56,606 nucleotides of DNA from Methylococcaceae bacterium (GCA_030693065.1 JAUYBL010000008.1:1-56606), one strand, 5' to 3'. Positions 33,768-43,779 are shown, counted from the first letter of the stretch. The notes: generated by a model from the letters alone, not told the origin. Made by a program: numbers and translations.

Positions 33768-33834
33768 TTCTTAATTTCAGGATAACAATTAATGTTGATG
33801 AAACCGGTTCGATCGCAATGCTTTCAGCCCTCGA

Positions 33835-35790
33835 TTATTGAACGCTAAACCATATTCGTGTTTCCTGGCTGGATAAATCGAGGAAGCGGTTAAATTCAAC
33901 AATTTTCTCTACAGGTATCACTGCACGAGACATTTTCAGTTCCGTGAAAGCAGTGACGCTAGTATCGGTTTTGCGATAATAGCGGTGAAAACTCCCCCAA
34001 GCTGAGTCGTAATCCACTGCGGGCCCAAGATTGTTAATGCGTTTTCCTTGATTTAACTCATAGGTCAGCTGGCTTTGGTAATTGAGCCCTTGGAATGTAT
34101 AGGGATAATGGCTATTGGTGGTTTTTGAGCTTTTTACAATGTCCCTTAACCATGGGTCAAGTTCGCTAAAGTTGGTTAATTGAGAGGGGTTAAAAGCGTT
34201 GCGGAATTCTGTAGTAGAGGTCATAACCACAAGTGAATTAGGCTGATCCAGTCCCTGCAATCGAACGGTGGGAGTCACCTTATCGCTCATCACAGACCGG
34301 TAATCCTCCAACAGCCAACGATCCCGGTCGGCTTGGGATTTGGATGCCAGGGTGTAACGCAACCCGGCCGCCCAGTGCGAGTTATAACTTCTCTCTAGAG
34401 TTTCGACGATGACACCATCTTCTGTAAGACGATTGTCTGCTTTAATCTCTACTACCCAAGTATAAGGTTCGGCGGCCAGATTGCCCGGCGCAACGGTCGC
34501 CCGGCCGATCTTCAAACTTACCGCATCATGTAGGGAATAGGGTAGGTGTTCTGCGGAAGTTTCGGGATCAGTCAAATCCACACAAGATTCTTTGTCCGGA
34601 GTTAATTTCACACAGGCGATCATATGATTGAAATAGTTTGAAGAAGGCAGCAGCAGCTTGGTAAGCGACTGACGCTTTGTCGAAGTGAGTACCGGATAGG
34701 CATCCAGGCCTACTTGCCTACCCAAATCAACGAAGAGCATGGTTTTGTCCTTGCAGACACCGAAGCGGCGTTCCAATGTGGTTAAAGTAGGTCTTGGTAC
34801 GACGCCGTTATGACCATGTTCGATGCCGACATAACGGATTTCGCGTGAGACGAAAGCCTTCAGCAGACTCATTTTTTCTTCAGGTTTGGTTGTACCTTTG
34901 ATCAAGTCTTCCGCCAAGTCTTTAATTTTTTCGCTTTTTGATAATGCCGGTTCGGTAAGCGTTTGCATGCTGTCAGAAATCTCCGCCCAGTTTGCCGGTG
35001 TAGCCAATACCAACACAGGTAAAACGTCATAAATCGAAGGCATACCTTTATCGGTTGGAATCGGTGCGCTTGCTTCTTTCGTGGTGCAAGTCAGGCTGAG
35101 TGGGCCTTCCTTGCAGTCCAGCTTGGCATAATCAGTTTGCCAGACTGGTTTCTGCTTATCATCGGCCCAATTTATCCGGGCTTGAAAGCTCTCGATATGA
35201 CCAAAATTGGCCGGATATAACAATCGAGACCAAGGTAACGGTAATTTATCGTGATAAGAGACGATTTTGTAAACCAGGATGGAGATACTCCCTGGTTTTA
35301 ATTGGGAAAAAGGTACCGTCACATAACTAAGATCGTTAAAAATATTTGGCGAATTATCACTATTAACCTGAATGGTTCCAGGATCGGCCTGAACTATGGC
35401 GCCGTCAGGTTGCAAAACGTAAGCCTCTTTAATTTCCACTTGTTGATTGTTTGTATCGATCCAAAAACCGTTATTTCCGGCATTTTCGATACCGTTAGAA
35501 TTAATATATAACTGGGAATTGGTGACAGTCTCCTCAACGGTTTTGTCAGTCCTCAACATGATTTGGTGTTGTTCGCTTAAGGTAGCGCTGCCGTAACCAA
35601 GTTTTTCGAATTCAGCAATTTTGTCTGGCTGCGGTAACTGCTCTTGATAAGAGTGGTGTGGTTTTACCGGGGACCAGCGAACTAGATTGGGAGCATTACC
35701 CGCTAAGTTGAGCACTCGACCCTGTTTGTCAGCTGCATGAGCGGAGGAAATCAGCAGTAAAGAAACAATTAAGCAGCTAAATATTTTCAT
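33835..35790 (-). CDS. DUF3857 and transglutaminase-like domain protein, exported
   Basis: 651 residues with a signal peptide (MKIFSCLIVSLLLISSAHA/AD). The DUF3857 domain occupies about 60-260. A transglutaminase-like core (about 290-400) carries the full triad: Cys in RRFGVCKDKTMLFV, His in NYFNHMIACVK, Asp in CVDLTDPETSAEHLPY. Such proteins are periplasmic or outer-membrane facing and their substrates are unknown. A C-terminal beta-rich region follows. It overlaps the upstream membrane-protein gene by 4 nt, so the two form an operon and probably a complex. Confidence 0.85.
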   Translation of the reverse strand: MKIFSCLIVSLLLISSAHAADKQGRVLNLAGNAPNLVRWSPVKPHHSYQEQLPQPDKIAEFEKLGYGSATLSEQHQIMLRTDKTVEETVTNSQLYINSNGIENAGNNGFWIDTNNQQVEIKEAYVLQPDGAIVQADPGTIQVNSDNSPNIFNDLSYVTVPFSQLKPGSISILVYKIVSYHDKLPLPWSRLLYPANFGHIESFQARINWADDKQKPVWQTDYAKLDCKEGPLSLTCTTKEASAPIPTDKGMPSIYDVLPVLVLATPANWAEISDSMQTLTEPALSKSEKIKDLAEDLIKGTTKPEEKMSLLKAFVSREIRYVGIEHGHNGVVPRPTLTTLERRFGVCKDKTMLFVDLGRQVGLDAYPVLTSTKRQSLTKLLLPSSNYFNHMIACVKLTPDKESCVDLTDPETSAEHLPYSLHDAVSLKIGRATVAPGNLAAEPYTWVVEIKADNRLTEDGVIVETLERSYNSHWAAGLRYTLASKSQADRDRWLLEDYRSVMSDKVTPTVRLQGLDQPNSLVVMTSTTEFRNAFNPSQLTNFSELDPWLRDIVKSSKTTNSHYPYTFQGLNYQSQLTYELNQGKRINNLGPAVDYDSAWGSFHRYYRKTDTSVTAFTELKMSRAVIPVEKIVEFNRFLDLSSQETRIWFSVQ

Positions 35791-37256
35791 TGTTTACCTT
35801 CCTTAGTATTTAATTGAAAACTTTTTACTAGCTGTAGCGCTGTACTCTCCGCGTTTTTTGATCCTTGTCCGATCACTTCGATAACTTGTGCAGGTGTTAC
35901 GACCGTTGCGATAAAGAGCGATTGGCTTAAATTCACGATGTTCTTATTTTCTTTGTAATGTGCAAAGGAAAGCGGGGTTAAATAGGCGCCGGAATCTAAT
36001 GTACGGGTCTCCACAACCTTAAAATCTTTCCAACTCGAAGCAACTATTTCTCTGCGTTGATCGACAAAATTATCTAATGTTTGTCGTTGATTAGCCCGGA
36101 TACGGACGACAACCCACTCATTCGTCGGATTATTGACTAATTCCAAGTCGGTGTCTTTATCAAGCGTTCCGGGAGGCATTATTCGCCAATCCGTATCCGG
36201 TATTTTCAGTTGGTAGATTTGGGGTTGCCCGGAAACAGGTTGGCCGAGTGCAAGCCTATCAGCTGCGTAATAATGGAACGCTGTCTTAGTTGAGAAGAAA
36301 AATATCAGTGCGGTCAACGGTATTCCGGCAATCAACACGCTGCGTTGCATCCAGGTGATACTGTTTACCGGTTGGCGCCAATCTGCCGACTGTGTCAAAC
36401 GAAGACAATTTATTTGATTATGTAATAACAGCCAGGGTATTGCTGTGATAGAGAGGGTTAGCGGGTATAAAAACGTTGGCATAAATACACTCGCTAAGCC
36501 GGCCAATACTAATAATCCAGACAATAAAATGGGTGTTATTTTGAAGTTAATGTTGTTGCTTTTGGCTAGCTTGGCAATGCTGTTCGCCATGTTGATAAAC
36601 ACTAAGAGGCCGTAGAACGGAATAATAATTCCGATGGCGTCGCGTTTGGGATGAGGGTGCTTTTCACCCATAGTGTGCAAGTCTTTAAGGGTCCGGTATG
36701 CTAAAAAAATCGAATATAGGGCTCCACTGAATATCAGAAGGAGATATGTTCTCCAGAGCGTCATGGGCGGATAGAGCGGGGATGACGATTGTCCTGGCAA
36801 GTTGTCGGCTGAGCCGCCCTCACTGATTGGCGCTGCATTGACAGTCTTATTTGCCGCTGCAAGATGGGCCTCTGCTGTCCGGATAGCTAATAATGCCTGT
36901 ATTTTTTTATGACGTTTATGTCCGAACCAAACCAATATCAAACCTAAAATCACGCAAGTCGAGGTAATACTTAGCCCGATTTTAAAAAACTCCATTTGCG
37001 CTTTTTGATAAGAATTATAAGTAGACCATATCAATACTATGGCGACCATGAGCATGAGAATTCCGGCCGGAAAACGGAAGCCGCCTTTATAATTTTTTAT
37101 AGCAACAGTCGTGAAGACAGTGCCGCCAAACAAAAAACTGGTGCCCGCGCAAAGTCCAAAAAACCAGTCATTGTTTGGGCTGTTAAATAGAGTCCCGTAG
37201 CACAGTAAGGCGATAGTTATAAAAAGCCACCCGGTTATAATTTGGGTTGTTCGCAT
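35787..37256 (-). CDS. Multi-pass membrane protein of unknown function, operon partner of the DUF3857 protein
   Basis: A 489-residue protein I do not recognise. Hydrophobic segments are at about 6-26, 32-52, 62-82 and 92-112, then, after a soluble linker rich in Ala/Ser/Gly, at about 168-188, 205-225, 240-275 and 300-320. The C-terminal 165 residues form a soluble alpha/beta region (KIPDTDWRIMPPGTLDKDTDLEL, WVVVRIRANQRQTLDNFVDQRREIV) probably in the periplasm. The soluble tail is reminiscent of small lipid- or ligand-binding domains but no family is claimed. The ATGA overlap with the transglutaminase-like gene indicates tight coupling. Confidence 0.7.
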   Translation of the reverse strand: MRTTQIITGWLFITIALLCYGTLFNSPNNDWFFGLCAGTSFLFGGTVFTTVAIKNYKGGFRFPAGILMLMVAIVLIWSTYNSYQKAQMEFFKIGLSITSTCVILGLILVWFGHKRHKKIQALLAIRTAEAHLAAANKTVNAAPISEGGSADNLPGQSSSPLYPPMTLWRTYLLLIFSGALYSIFLAYRTLKDLHTMGEKHPHPKRDAIGIIIPFYGLLVFINMANSIAKLAKSNNINFKITPILLSGLLVLAGLASVFMPTFLYPLTLSITAIPWLLLHNQINCLRLTQSADWRQPVNSITWMQRSVLIAGIPLTALIFFFSTKTAFHYYAADRLALGQPVSGQPQIYQLKIPDTDWRIMPPGTLDKDTDLELVNNPTNEWVVVRIRANQRQTLDNFVDQRREIVASSWKDFKVVETRTLDSGAYLTPLSFAHYKENKNIVNLSQSLFIATVVTPAQVIEVIGQGSKNAESTALQLVKSFQLNTKEGKQ

Positions 37257-37590
37257 TGAATGTCCTCATTGTTCTTAACCATACTCTTGTCCTGGATGCT
37301 GGGTATTTTGTAAATTGGCACTACCGGATCTGGAGCGCTTAATATTGAATGCAAAATTCTGTTGAAGATCTTAGCGTTGATTCAACAAAATTGAGAGGAA
37401 TGTTTTACCCGCATGAATAAAAAACCACCTGATTATCCAGGCTTCAGCTAATTGGTAATCCCCTCGAAGCCATCATTTCGGCAGTGATTCACTACGCGCT
37501 CTGAGATGCGTCGATAGCTTGCTTTGATAGCGTATGCTCCTATCCCAGCTAATATGACGGGCTTTTAGGTTTAGCGCAAAGCATCTGGGG
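37257..37590. other. Intergenic region with no recognised gene
   Basis: 334 nt between the membrane-protein gene and the cytosine deaminase gene (both leftward). I see no ORF, tRNA or clear terminator. It must hold the promoter of the membrane-protein/DUF3857 operon at its left end. Confidence 0.5.
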
Positions 37591-38037
37591 CTATTTGCTT
37601 TCGCCAATATCTTCAAACCAGATTTGCGGCGATTGCTTGATAAAACGTCGCATTAGTGCGGTACAAGCGGGGTCGTTTAATTCGATGACCTTAACGCCAG
37701 CCTCTTTCAGCCAATCGAGATGACCTTCGAAATTGGCAGATTCACCGACCACGACGGTGCCGATGTTGAATTGCCGAATTAATCCTGAGCAATACCAGCA
37801 GGGTGCCAGTGTCGTCACCAGAATCTTGTCGCGATAATTGGTTTGCCGGCCCGCTTTGCGAAAGGCATCGGTTTCGCCGTGGACGGAAGGGTCGTTATCC
37901 TGCACCCGGCGATTGCGACCGCGGCCTAGCAACTTGCCGCCAGCATCAAACAGCGCAGCGCCGACCGGCACGCCGCCTTCATCAAAGCCGGTTTGCGCTT
38001 CTGCCAAAGCCACGGCCAACATGTTTGCATAGTTCAT
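37591..38037 (-). CDS. Cytosine deaminase-like nucleoside/nucleobase deaminase
   Basis: A 148-residue zinc-dependent deaminase (CDA fold). Zn and catalytic residues are in SVHGETDAFRKAGR (His, Glu) and LAPCWYCSGLIRQF (two Cys). The N-terminus GGVPVGAALFD and the C-terminus QSPQIWFEDIGE match the yeast-type cytosine deaminase (Fcy1) more than the TadA tRNA deaminase or E. coli CodA, as far as I recall those sequences. It would salvage cytosine to uracil. It is monocistronic and lies divergent from a cupin gene. Confidence 0.82.
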   Translation of the reverse strand: MNYANMLAVALAEAQTGFDEGGVPVGAALFDAGGKLLGRGRNRRVQDNDPSVHGETDAFRKAGRQTNYRDKILVTTLAPCWYCSGLIRQFNIGTVVVGESANFEGHLDWLKEAGVKVIELNDPACTALMRRFIKQSPQIWFEDIGESK

Positions 38038-38191
38038 GGAAAATTTTCCTGGGTAAGAATATCGGTACTGTTAGGCGATTTTACCGAAATAAGATCGTTA
38101 ATCGACTATGGAGTGCTCAACCTTCGCATAGCTGCTTGAAAGCAACAATGCTAAAATCCGCGGCTCGTAAGTTGTTAATTAAAGGAAAAAC

Positions 38192-38482
38192 ATGAGCAAA
38201 ATTACTATTGAACACAATCCTAGCGAAGACCGTCTAAAAGAATTAGGCGTTGCCAAGTGGGCTATCTGGGAAAAAGAAATTTCTAAATTCCCTATCGATT
38301 TCGACGAAACTGAAACTGCCTATTTGTTGGAAGGCGAGATTCTCGTTACTCCAGCCGGTGGTGAGCCGGTGCGTATTGTTGCGGGTGATTTGGTTTCTTT
38401 TCATAAAGGACTGGATAGCCAATGGGAAGTGGTTAAACCATTGCGCAAGCATTACAGCTACGATTTTCCGAATGGCGTTTAA
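38192..38482 (+). CDS. Small cupin-domain protein
   Basis: A 96-residue single-domain protein of the cupin_3 (DUF861) type: WAIWEKEISKFPIDFDETETAYLLEGEILVTPAGGEPVRIVAGDLVSF, then W-containing QWEVVKPLRKHYSYDF. The Glu and Gly residues of cupin motifs are visible, but the usual metal His are largely missing (Glu, Tyr and one His near the end). Related proteins include EutQ-like and (S)-ureidoglycine-type cupins; the exact role is unknown. A good AAAGGA ribosome site precedes the ATG, and a strong terminator follows. It is divergent from the cytosine deaminase. Confidence 0.8.
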   Translation: MSKITIEHNPSEDRLKELGVAKWAIWEKEISKFPIDFDETETAYLLEGEILVTPAGGEPVRIVAGDLVSFHKGLDSQWEVVKPLRKHYSYDFPNGV

Positions 38483-38496
38483 TCGGCATTGAATGT

Positions 38497-38527
38497 AAAA
38501 AAGGCATCCATTTGGATGCCTTTTTTT
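38497..38527 (+). terminator. Rho-independent terminator after the cupin gene
   Basis: Stem aaaaaaggcatcca/tggatgccttttttt with a 2- to 3-nt loop and seven T. It can act in both directions. Confidence 0.9.
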
Positions 38528-38634
38528 GTGCAGATAATTATCGTAGCAACAGGCCATCCCGGCGATTGGATTCGACTACGCTCAGTGCCGAAAGGGTATG
38601 AATGCAAACGTTGGTTTATAAAATCCTTTACGAT

Positions 38635-38664
38635 CATGGTTCGACAAGCTCACCACGAACGGAG
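38635..38664. repeat. Dispersed element (ttcgacaagctcaccacgaacgg)
   Basis: One arm of the repeat family found at 6629, 24174, 47762 and 52241, here without an obvious full partner arm. It lies beyond the cupin terminator and before the SulP-carbonic anhydrase stop. Confidence 0.6.
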
Positions 38665-38692
38665 AGGATTTTTCGAGTTGCTTAATACTTGT

Positions 38693-40909
38693 CTAAACCT
38701 CATCAAAAAACTGCACTTTGCCGGTTTCAATATCGTACATGCCGCCAACAATCGCAATCTCGCCACTGTCTGCCAACTCAGCTAATAAATGACTTTTTTC
38801 ACGAATTTGCTGAACAGTTAATTGCACGTTTTTGTCGGCGACTTTTTGTACCAATTTTTTGTCTTCCGCAGTCACAATTTTTGATTCTTCGATGCTGACC
38901 GCATGGACGGCTGGCTGAATTTTATCCAATAAGCCGGTTAAGTGATCAAGCTCAACATGCGCGCATGCGCCTTTGATCGCACCACAATGCGAGTGTCCTA
39001 AAACAACAATCAGTTTGGAACCAGCCACCTTACAGGCATATTCCATGCTGCCGAGAATGTCGTCATTGACAATGTTACCGGCTACGCGAGTGCTGAAAAT
39101 ATCTCCCAAGCCCTGGTCAAAAATCAACTCCACCGACGTGCGCGAGTCCATGCAGCTTAAAATAATGGCAATAGGAAACTGATCAGTACGGGTATCGTTG
39201 ACTTGCTCCAGTAAGTTGCGATTGGATTCCAAGGCATTGATAAAGCGCGCATTGCCTTCTTTTAACAGCTGGAGAACGTCTGTTGGTTTGAGTGCTTTTT
39301 GGGTGTCATAAGTAGGCGGTCTGGCATTGCTTAACGGTGGCAGAGGGCCGTAGCCGCGTAAGTTCTCAATGGTCAACTTGATATTTCTGCGATCGGCTTT
39401 GATTTTGAAATTCTGAATAATTTGATACACGTCATAGTCGATGTATTTTGCCCGTGTGGCATCAATGACGACCTCTGAATTATCGGGTAAGTGCCGCAGC
39501 GTTCTTAAAATGTTGGCTTTATTAAGAAAAGAAACGTGTTCGGACAGACGAATAATGGTTTTGTTACCCCAATGCAATTCATTGAAATAAAAACCGGTTT
39601 TATAGTTTTCCAACAAAATTGAAAACAATGCGGCGGATAGCCCAATCGCCAGACCAATCAACATATTGGTAAAAATCAGCCCGAGGATAGTCGCTACAAA
39701 GGGGATGAAGTGATACATCCCTGATTTGTACATGGTCTTAAAAATGGTTGGATTAGCCAGCCGTTCACCGACGATCAACAACACTGCAGCCAAACTGGCT
39801 AACGGGATTTGGCTAAGCAGCGAAGGGATAAACGCGATGGCCAACAGCAAGCTTAGCCCTTGAGCAACCGCCGAGGTTTTGGTTTTAGCACCGGATTGGA
39901 TATTGATCGAACTACGCACAATCACCTGGGTTAATGGCAGGCCGCCGAGTAGTCCGCAGCAGGTATTGCCGATGCCTTGGGCTATCAATTCACGGCTGGT
40001 GGGCGTCACTCGTTTGTAAGGATCAAGTGAGTCAACCGCTTCCACGGTCAGCAACGTTTGTAAGCTAGCCACCAGCGCTAACGTTAACGCCGATAGGTAA
40101 ATGGCCGGGTTAGTCACTTGCGAAAAGTCCGGCAGTTGAATTTGGCTGAATAAGTCAGCAGGTGATTGTATTTGTGGCAGATTAACCAGGTGAGTTTCTT
40201 TTAGCGCTAACTCAGGATAAAACTGTTGCAGGAAGTGGTTGAGTAATATCCCGGTCATGACCACCAGTAATATGCTTTTAAAAAATTGCGACACCCCCAG
40301 CTTTTGAATCATGGGCCTTTCCCATGCAAGTAAGATGACTAGCGAGACCAACGAAATCAAAATGGCACCAGGAGAAACAAAATCCAGCATGTGCCCCAAT
40401 TCTGTCAGTGACGAATAACTATCGGACTGCATAAAACCAAAATCGCCTTCGTAATCGCGGTCATAACCTAACGCATGCGGAATTTGTTTAAGAATCAAAA
40501 TAATGCCGATACCTGCCAGCATGCCATTGATGACTGATGACGGGAAGTAATAGGCAATCACCCCGGCATGAACCAATCCCATAATAATTTGTATTAACCC
40601 CGCCAGAACCAGGATTAATAAAAAAGTGCTGAAGCCATACGTTTGAATAATTGACAATGCCAGCGTCGATAAACCGGCAGCGGTGCCGCTAATACCCATC
40701 GGTGATTTGCTTATTGGGGCAACAATAATTCCCCCGATAATGCCGGTGATTAAACCGGACAGTAGCGGCGCACCAGATGCCAGAGCAATGCCTAACGACA
40801 AAGGAATGGAGATCAGGAAAACGGCAATACTGGCTGGAATATCGAATTTCAGGTTGGCAAGAATGCCTGATGGAAGTGTTTGGTGAATTATTTTTTCAGA
40901 CTCAGTCAT
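38693..40909 (-). CDS. SulP-family anion transporter fused to a beta-carbonic anhydrase
   Basis: 738 residues. The SulP transport domain has about ten or more helices at 15-430 (MGISGTAAGLSTLAL; LGGLPLTQVIVRSSINIQSGAKTKTSAVAQGLSLLLAIAFIP). A STAS-like domain spans about 445-520 (IIRLSEHVSFLNKANILRTLRHLPDNSEVVID). The C-terminal beta-carbonic anhydrase (about 550-738) has the zinc ligands in SCMDSRTSVELIFDQGLGDIF and VVLGHSHCGAIKGA and the Arg of STRVAGNIV. Such fusions are thought to couple bicarbonate or other anion movement to hydration of CO2. It is next to a second, differently fused SulP gene on the same strand (206-nt gap). Confidence 0.92.
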   Translation of the reverse strand: MTESEKIIHQTLPSGILANLKFDIPASIAVFLISIPLSLGIALASGAPLLSGLITGIIGGIIVAPISKSPMGISGTAAGLSTLALSIIQTYGFSTFLLILVLAGLIQIIMGLVHAGVIAYYFPSSVINGMLAGIGIILILKQIPHALGYDRDYEGDFGFMQSDSYSSLTELGHMLDFVSPGAILISLVSLVILLAWERPMIQKLGVSQFFKSILLVVMTGILLNHFLQQFYPELALKETHLVNLPQIQSPADLFSQIQLPDFSQVTNPAIYLSALTLALVASLQTLLTVEAVDSLDPYKRVTPTSRELIAQGIGNTCCGLLGGLPLTQVIVRSSINIQSGAKTKTSAVAQGLSLLLAIAFIPSLLSQIPLASLAAVLLIVGERLANPTIFKTMYKSGMYHFIPFVATILGLIFTNMLIGLAIGLSAALFSILLENYKTGFYFNELHWGNKTIIRLSEHVSFLNKANILRTLRHLPDNSEVVIDATRAKYIDYDVYQIIQNFKIKADRRNIKLTIENLRGYGPLPPLSNARPPTYDTQKALKPTDVLQLLKEGNARFINALESNRNLLEQVNDTRTDQFPIAIILSCMDSRTSVELIFDQGLGDIFSTRVAGNIVNDDILGSMEYACKVAGSKLIVVLGHSHCGAIKGACAHVELDHLTGLLDKIQPAVHAVSIEESKIVTAEDKKLVQKVADKNVQLTVQQIREKSHLLAELADSGEIAIVGGMYDIETGKVQFFDEV

Positions 40910-41076
40910 GTCGATTACCGTGGTTATTAATCAGTCGCTCGGTCATTTAACCGGCCTATATGGGGTGATTTTTCTTACCATGGAGTTCAATGATTTCTAA
41001 TGGTAAATCATTATCCCGTATCGGTAGGACGGTGAGGATTTTACTAAAAATAACGGCTATAATTTTTGAAGCTAGA

Positions 41077-41108
41077 TGTGTAGGGGCGAATTCATTCGCC
41101 CCTACACA
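41077..41108. repeat. Perfect 14-bp inverted repeat between the two SulP genes
   Basis: tgtgtaggggcgaa and ttcgcccctacaca around a 4-nt loop. It lies just after the stop of the upstream SulP-USP gene, where it can terminate or stabilise that transcript. It belongs to a common palindrome class with GTAGGGGCGAAT ends. Confidence 0.8.
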
Positions 41109-41115
41109 AGGTTTT

Positions 41116-43491
41116 CTAATTCATTTTAGCTTCTGGTTTCTTCCAGAATCTGCTGGTTAGCAAGGCTTCCATCACAGCCATTTGATCGCCGAAATGTTTA
41201 ACTACCAATACCGGAATCTTTGATTCGCTCATGATTTGCGAGGTAACGCTGCCTAAAAGAATGGTAGCGGCTTGACTCCGTCCACGAGTGCTGAGCACGA
41301 TAAGGTCGACATTATTTTCTTCAGCCTGACGCAACACAGCATGAACGACATTACTGCTTTCTTCGAATAGTGGTTTCACGGTAATTCCGTTGGTATCGAT
41401 AGGCGCAATAAATTTATCAAACGCCTCTTCTTCTTGGCCAAGGATAATTTCATCATGCTCTTCGTAACGAATGACCGATGGATCGAAGAAGACATGTAAA
41501 GCCAAACATTCGGACAGATTATTAAGACGAGCAACTTCTACGGCTTGGCTTAAACAGTCTGCTGATGGCTCCGAAAAATCCACGGGTACCATAATCTTAG
41601 TTATTTCAGCCTTGTAATCCTCTGGCACCATCCACACCGAGCAACTTGTGATCATTGCTAGATGACGAGCCAACGAGCGTTGATCTTCTCTATGGATGCG
41701 GTGACCCAGCAAAATAAGATCCGATTTAGTTTCCTCAGAAAACTGCACCAATTCATCCATCCTGCTGGTGCCTTCGATGGCTTGGAAATTGAGCTTCGCG
41801 TCGCCATTAAAGTAGCGTTTTACCTCTTCTTCCATCCGCTTCTTCAAGAGCCTTGCTGGCGTGGGGTTGTCTTTCTTATCTTGCGCGGTGATAACGTGTA
41901 AGAAGTTAAATTCTTTGCCTATGCCTAAACTGGCGAGTCTGGCGGCGTAACGTAACAAAGCGGCATCTTCATGATTCAGCGCTAACGGTACAGTAACGTT
42001 ATAGAAACCGCCCGCCATCGCCAGGCGTTCTTGTTTGGCAGCCGAAGTCACTGGTTCAACTACATGTTTTTCATGATGAGGTTTATCGAAAAATCTCCGG
42101 GTGACGAAATAGATAATCAATGCGGAAAGTACACCGGTTAGAAAGTCGGTAACAGGCACCATCACTGCAGTAAATACCATTAAAGTAGCGTGAAATTTAT
42201 TGTGACTAAGTACTTCTTTAATCTCGGAAACCTTGATCATATTGGTGGACACCCACAATAAGATACCGCCGATGCAGGCCATCGGTACCATTTCTAAATA
42301 GCTGGCAATGTAATACGCCAAGGTCAATTTTAATATGCCTTTAAAGTAACCCGCCAGCGGCGTTACGGCACCGGCTTTGATACTGGTTGCCGTTCGCGCT
42401 AAGGCACCGGTACAAGGAAATCCGTTGACCATCGGGGTGATGATTTGCACTAAACCTTGCCCCCAAAATTCTTTATTAGGATTGAAGGGCGTCCCGCGGT
42501 TGTCCGCCAGTCGATCAGCCATTGAGGAACATAACAAGCTTTCGATACCCGAAACAAACACAATCGCGGCCACATAATAAACAATATCTAACGATAAGGC
42601 TAAATCCAAAACAGGTATTACTGGCGGAGTAAAGACGAAAAAATTATTCGGAATAGAACCGTAAACATCCCGTACCAGCACAACGCCTTTACCTGCCATT
42701 ACTGTGGCCGCCAATGCCGTGGAGGCTGCAATAGCCAGTAACGGTGCCGGAATGAATATCGAAATGCGTAACAGAAATTTAGTCAGTACAAATGTCATTA
42801 CGCCCAGCGTCACCGACCAAATATTGATTTTATCGATATTGCCATAGGCTGTGACAATGTTACTTATGATCCCCCCAGTGAGATCTTCATCCTCGCCTAA
42901 TAAATCCTTGAAACTTTCAATACCTAAAATCGATTCCAGATTGGTCAGGGCAATCACAACTGCGATACCGGCAGTGAAGCCAACGACAATGGAATTGGGT
43001 ACTAATTTGGCATACTTGCCTAGCCCAAAAATCCCCATCAACATCAAGACAACACCGGCAATTAAAGACACCAGTACCAGGAAACCATGGGCCTGGGAAA
43101 AAGTGCCGCCGCCAGCTTCGCCATATTTAGCCATGAGTCCGGCGATAATCGGGATAAAAGCGGCCGTCGGTCCGTAAACCTGATATTTAGAGCCGCCCCA
43201 GGTGCGGCCTATGATACAGGCAAGGGCACCGGCAATAATGCCTTGTTCCGGCCGCAGTCCCATCGCCATTGCAAAGCCCATCGCCATCGGTATTGCTGTC
43301 ATAGCAACGATCAGGCCGGCGCTGAAATCGCGATAAGTCGTTTTCATCCAGGTGTCGCGCGTTAAATCCTCGAAACGGCTATCCCAGAAAGTATTGAACT
43401 CCTTCAAGCGTTGCAGAATATCCCGCAGCATGCCCTGTCCGCTTTCCGACGCAGATGTTTGCTGATTGCTCTGTTTTGATAATGTTTTCAT
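41116..43491 (-). CDS. SulP-family anion transporter fused to two universal stress protein domains
   Basis: 791 residues. A SulP domain occupies about 45-480 (FSAGLIVAMTAIPMAMGFAMAMGL, YQVYGPTAAFIPIIAGL, VNGFPCTGALARTATSIKAGAVTPLAGYFKG). The usual STAS domain is replaced by two UspA-like domains, at about 510-640 and 645-770. The second has the ATP-loop motif VLSTRGRSQAATILLGSVTSQIM...VPVLVV-like ending IPVLVVKHF, and the first ends with SCSVWMVP and lacks a complete motif. The fusion suggests control of anion transport by nucleotide or stress signals. The substrate (sulfate, bicarbonate or another anion) is unknown. It is divergent from a two-component system at 43780, which may control it. 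Confidence 0.9.
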   Translation of the reverse strand: MKTLSKQSNQQTSASESGQGMLRDILQRLKEFNTFWDSRFEDLTRDTWMKTTYRDFSAGLIVAMTAIPMAMGFAMAMGLRPEQGIIAGALACIIGRTWGGSKYQVYGPTAAFIPIIAGLMAKYGEAGGGTFSQAHGFLVLVSLIAGVVLMLMGIFGLGKYAKLVPNSIVVGFTAGIAVVIALTNLESILGIESFKDLLGEDEDLTGGIISNIVTAYGNIDKINIWSVTLGVMTFVLTKFLLRISIFIPAPLLAIAASTALAATVMAGKGVVLVRDVYGSIPNNFFVFTPPVIPVLDLALSLDIVYYVAAIVFVSGIESLLCSSMADRLADNRGTPFNPNKEFWGQGLVQIITPMVNGFPCTGALARTATSIKAGAVTPLAGYFKGILKLTLAYYIASYLEMVPMACIGGILLWVSTNMIKVSEIKEVLSHNKFHATLMVFTAVMVPVTDFLTGVLSALIIYFVTRRFFDKPHHEKHVVEPVTSAAKQERLAMAGGFYNVTVPLALNHEDAALLRYAARLASLGIGKEFNFLHVITAQDKKDNPTPARLLKKRMEEEVKRYFNGDAKLNFQAIEGTSRMDELVQFSEETKSDLILLGHRIHREDQRSLARHLAMITSCSVWMVPEDYKAEITKIMVPVDFSEPSADCLSQAVEVARLNNLSECLALHVFFDPSVIRYEEHDEIILGQEEEAFDKFIAPIDTNGITVKPLFEESSNVVHAVLRQAEENNVDLIVLSTRGRSQAATILLGSVTSQIMSESKIPVLVVKHFGDQMAVMEALLTSRFWKKPEAKMN

Positions 43492-43779
43492 AAGTGGTGT
43501 GGTTCTAAGTTAGGCTCGAAAATATAGAAAGTCTTCAATGGGTTCCAAACTGTCATCATCGTAAAGTTAACCCGGACGGCAGATCATTTTTTAAATGACG
43601 AAAATAATAGTGAGCATGTTTATCGATCATAGTAATACTTCCTTTTTGTTAGTGACGAACCTGACCATACTTAATGGTTTAGGCGCGTGTTATGCTTAAT
43701 TTAACCGTCAGGCTACTTCTGAATTTACATCCTAGCCTGTGAACCTTTCAGAAAGCTTTCACCTTATTTTTTGTAAACC

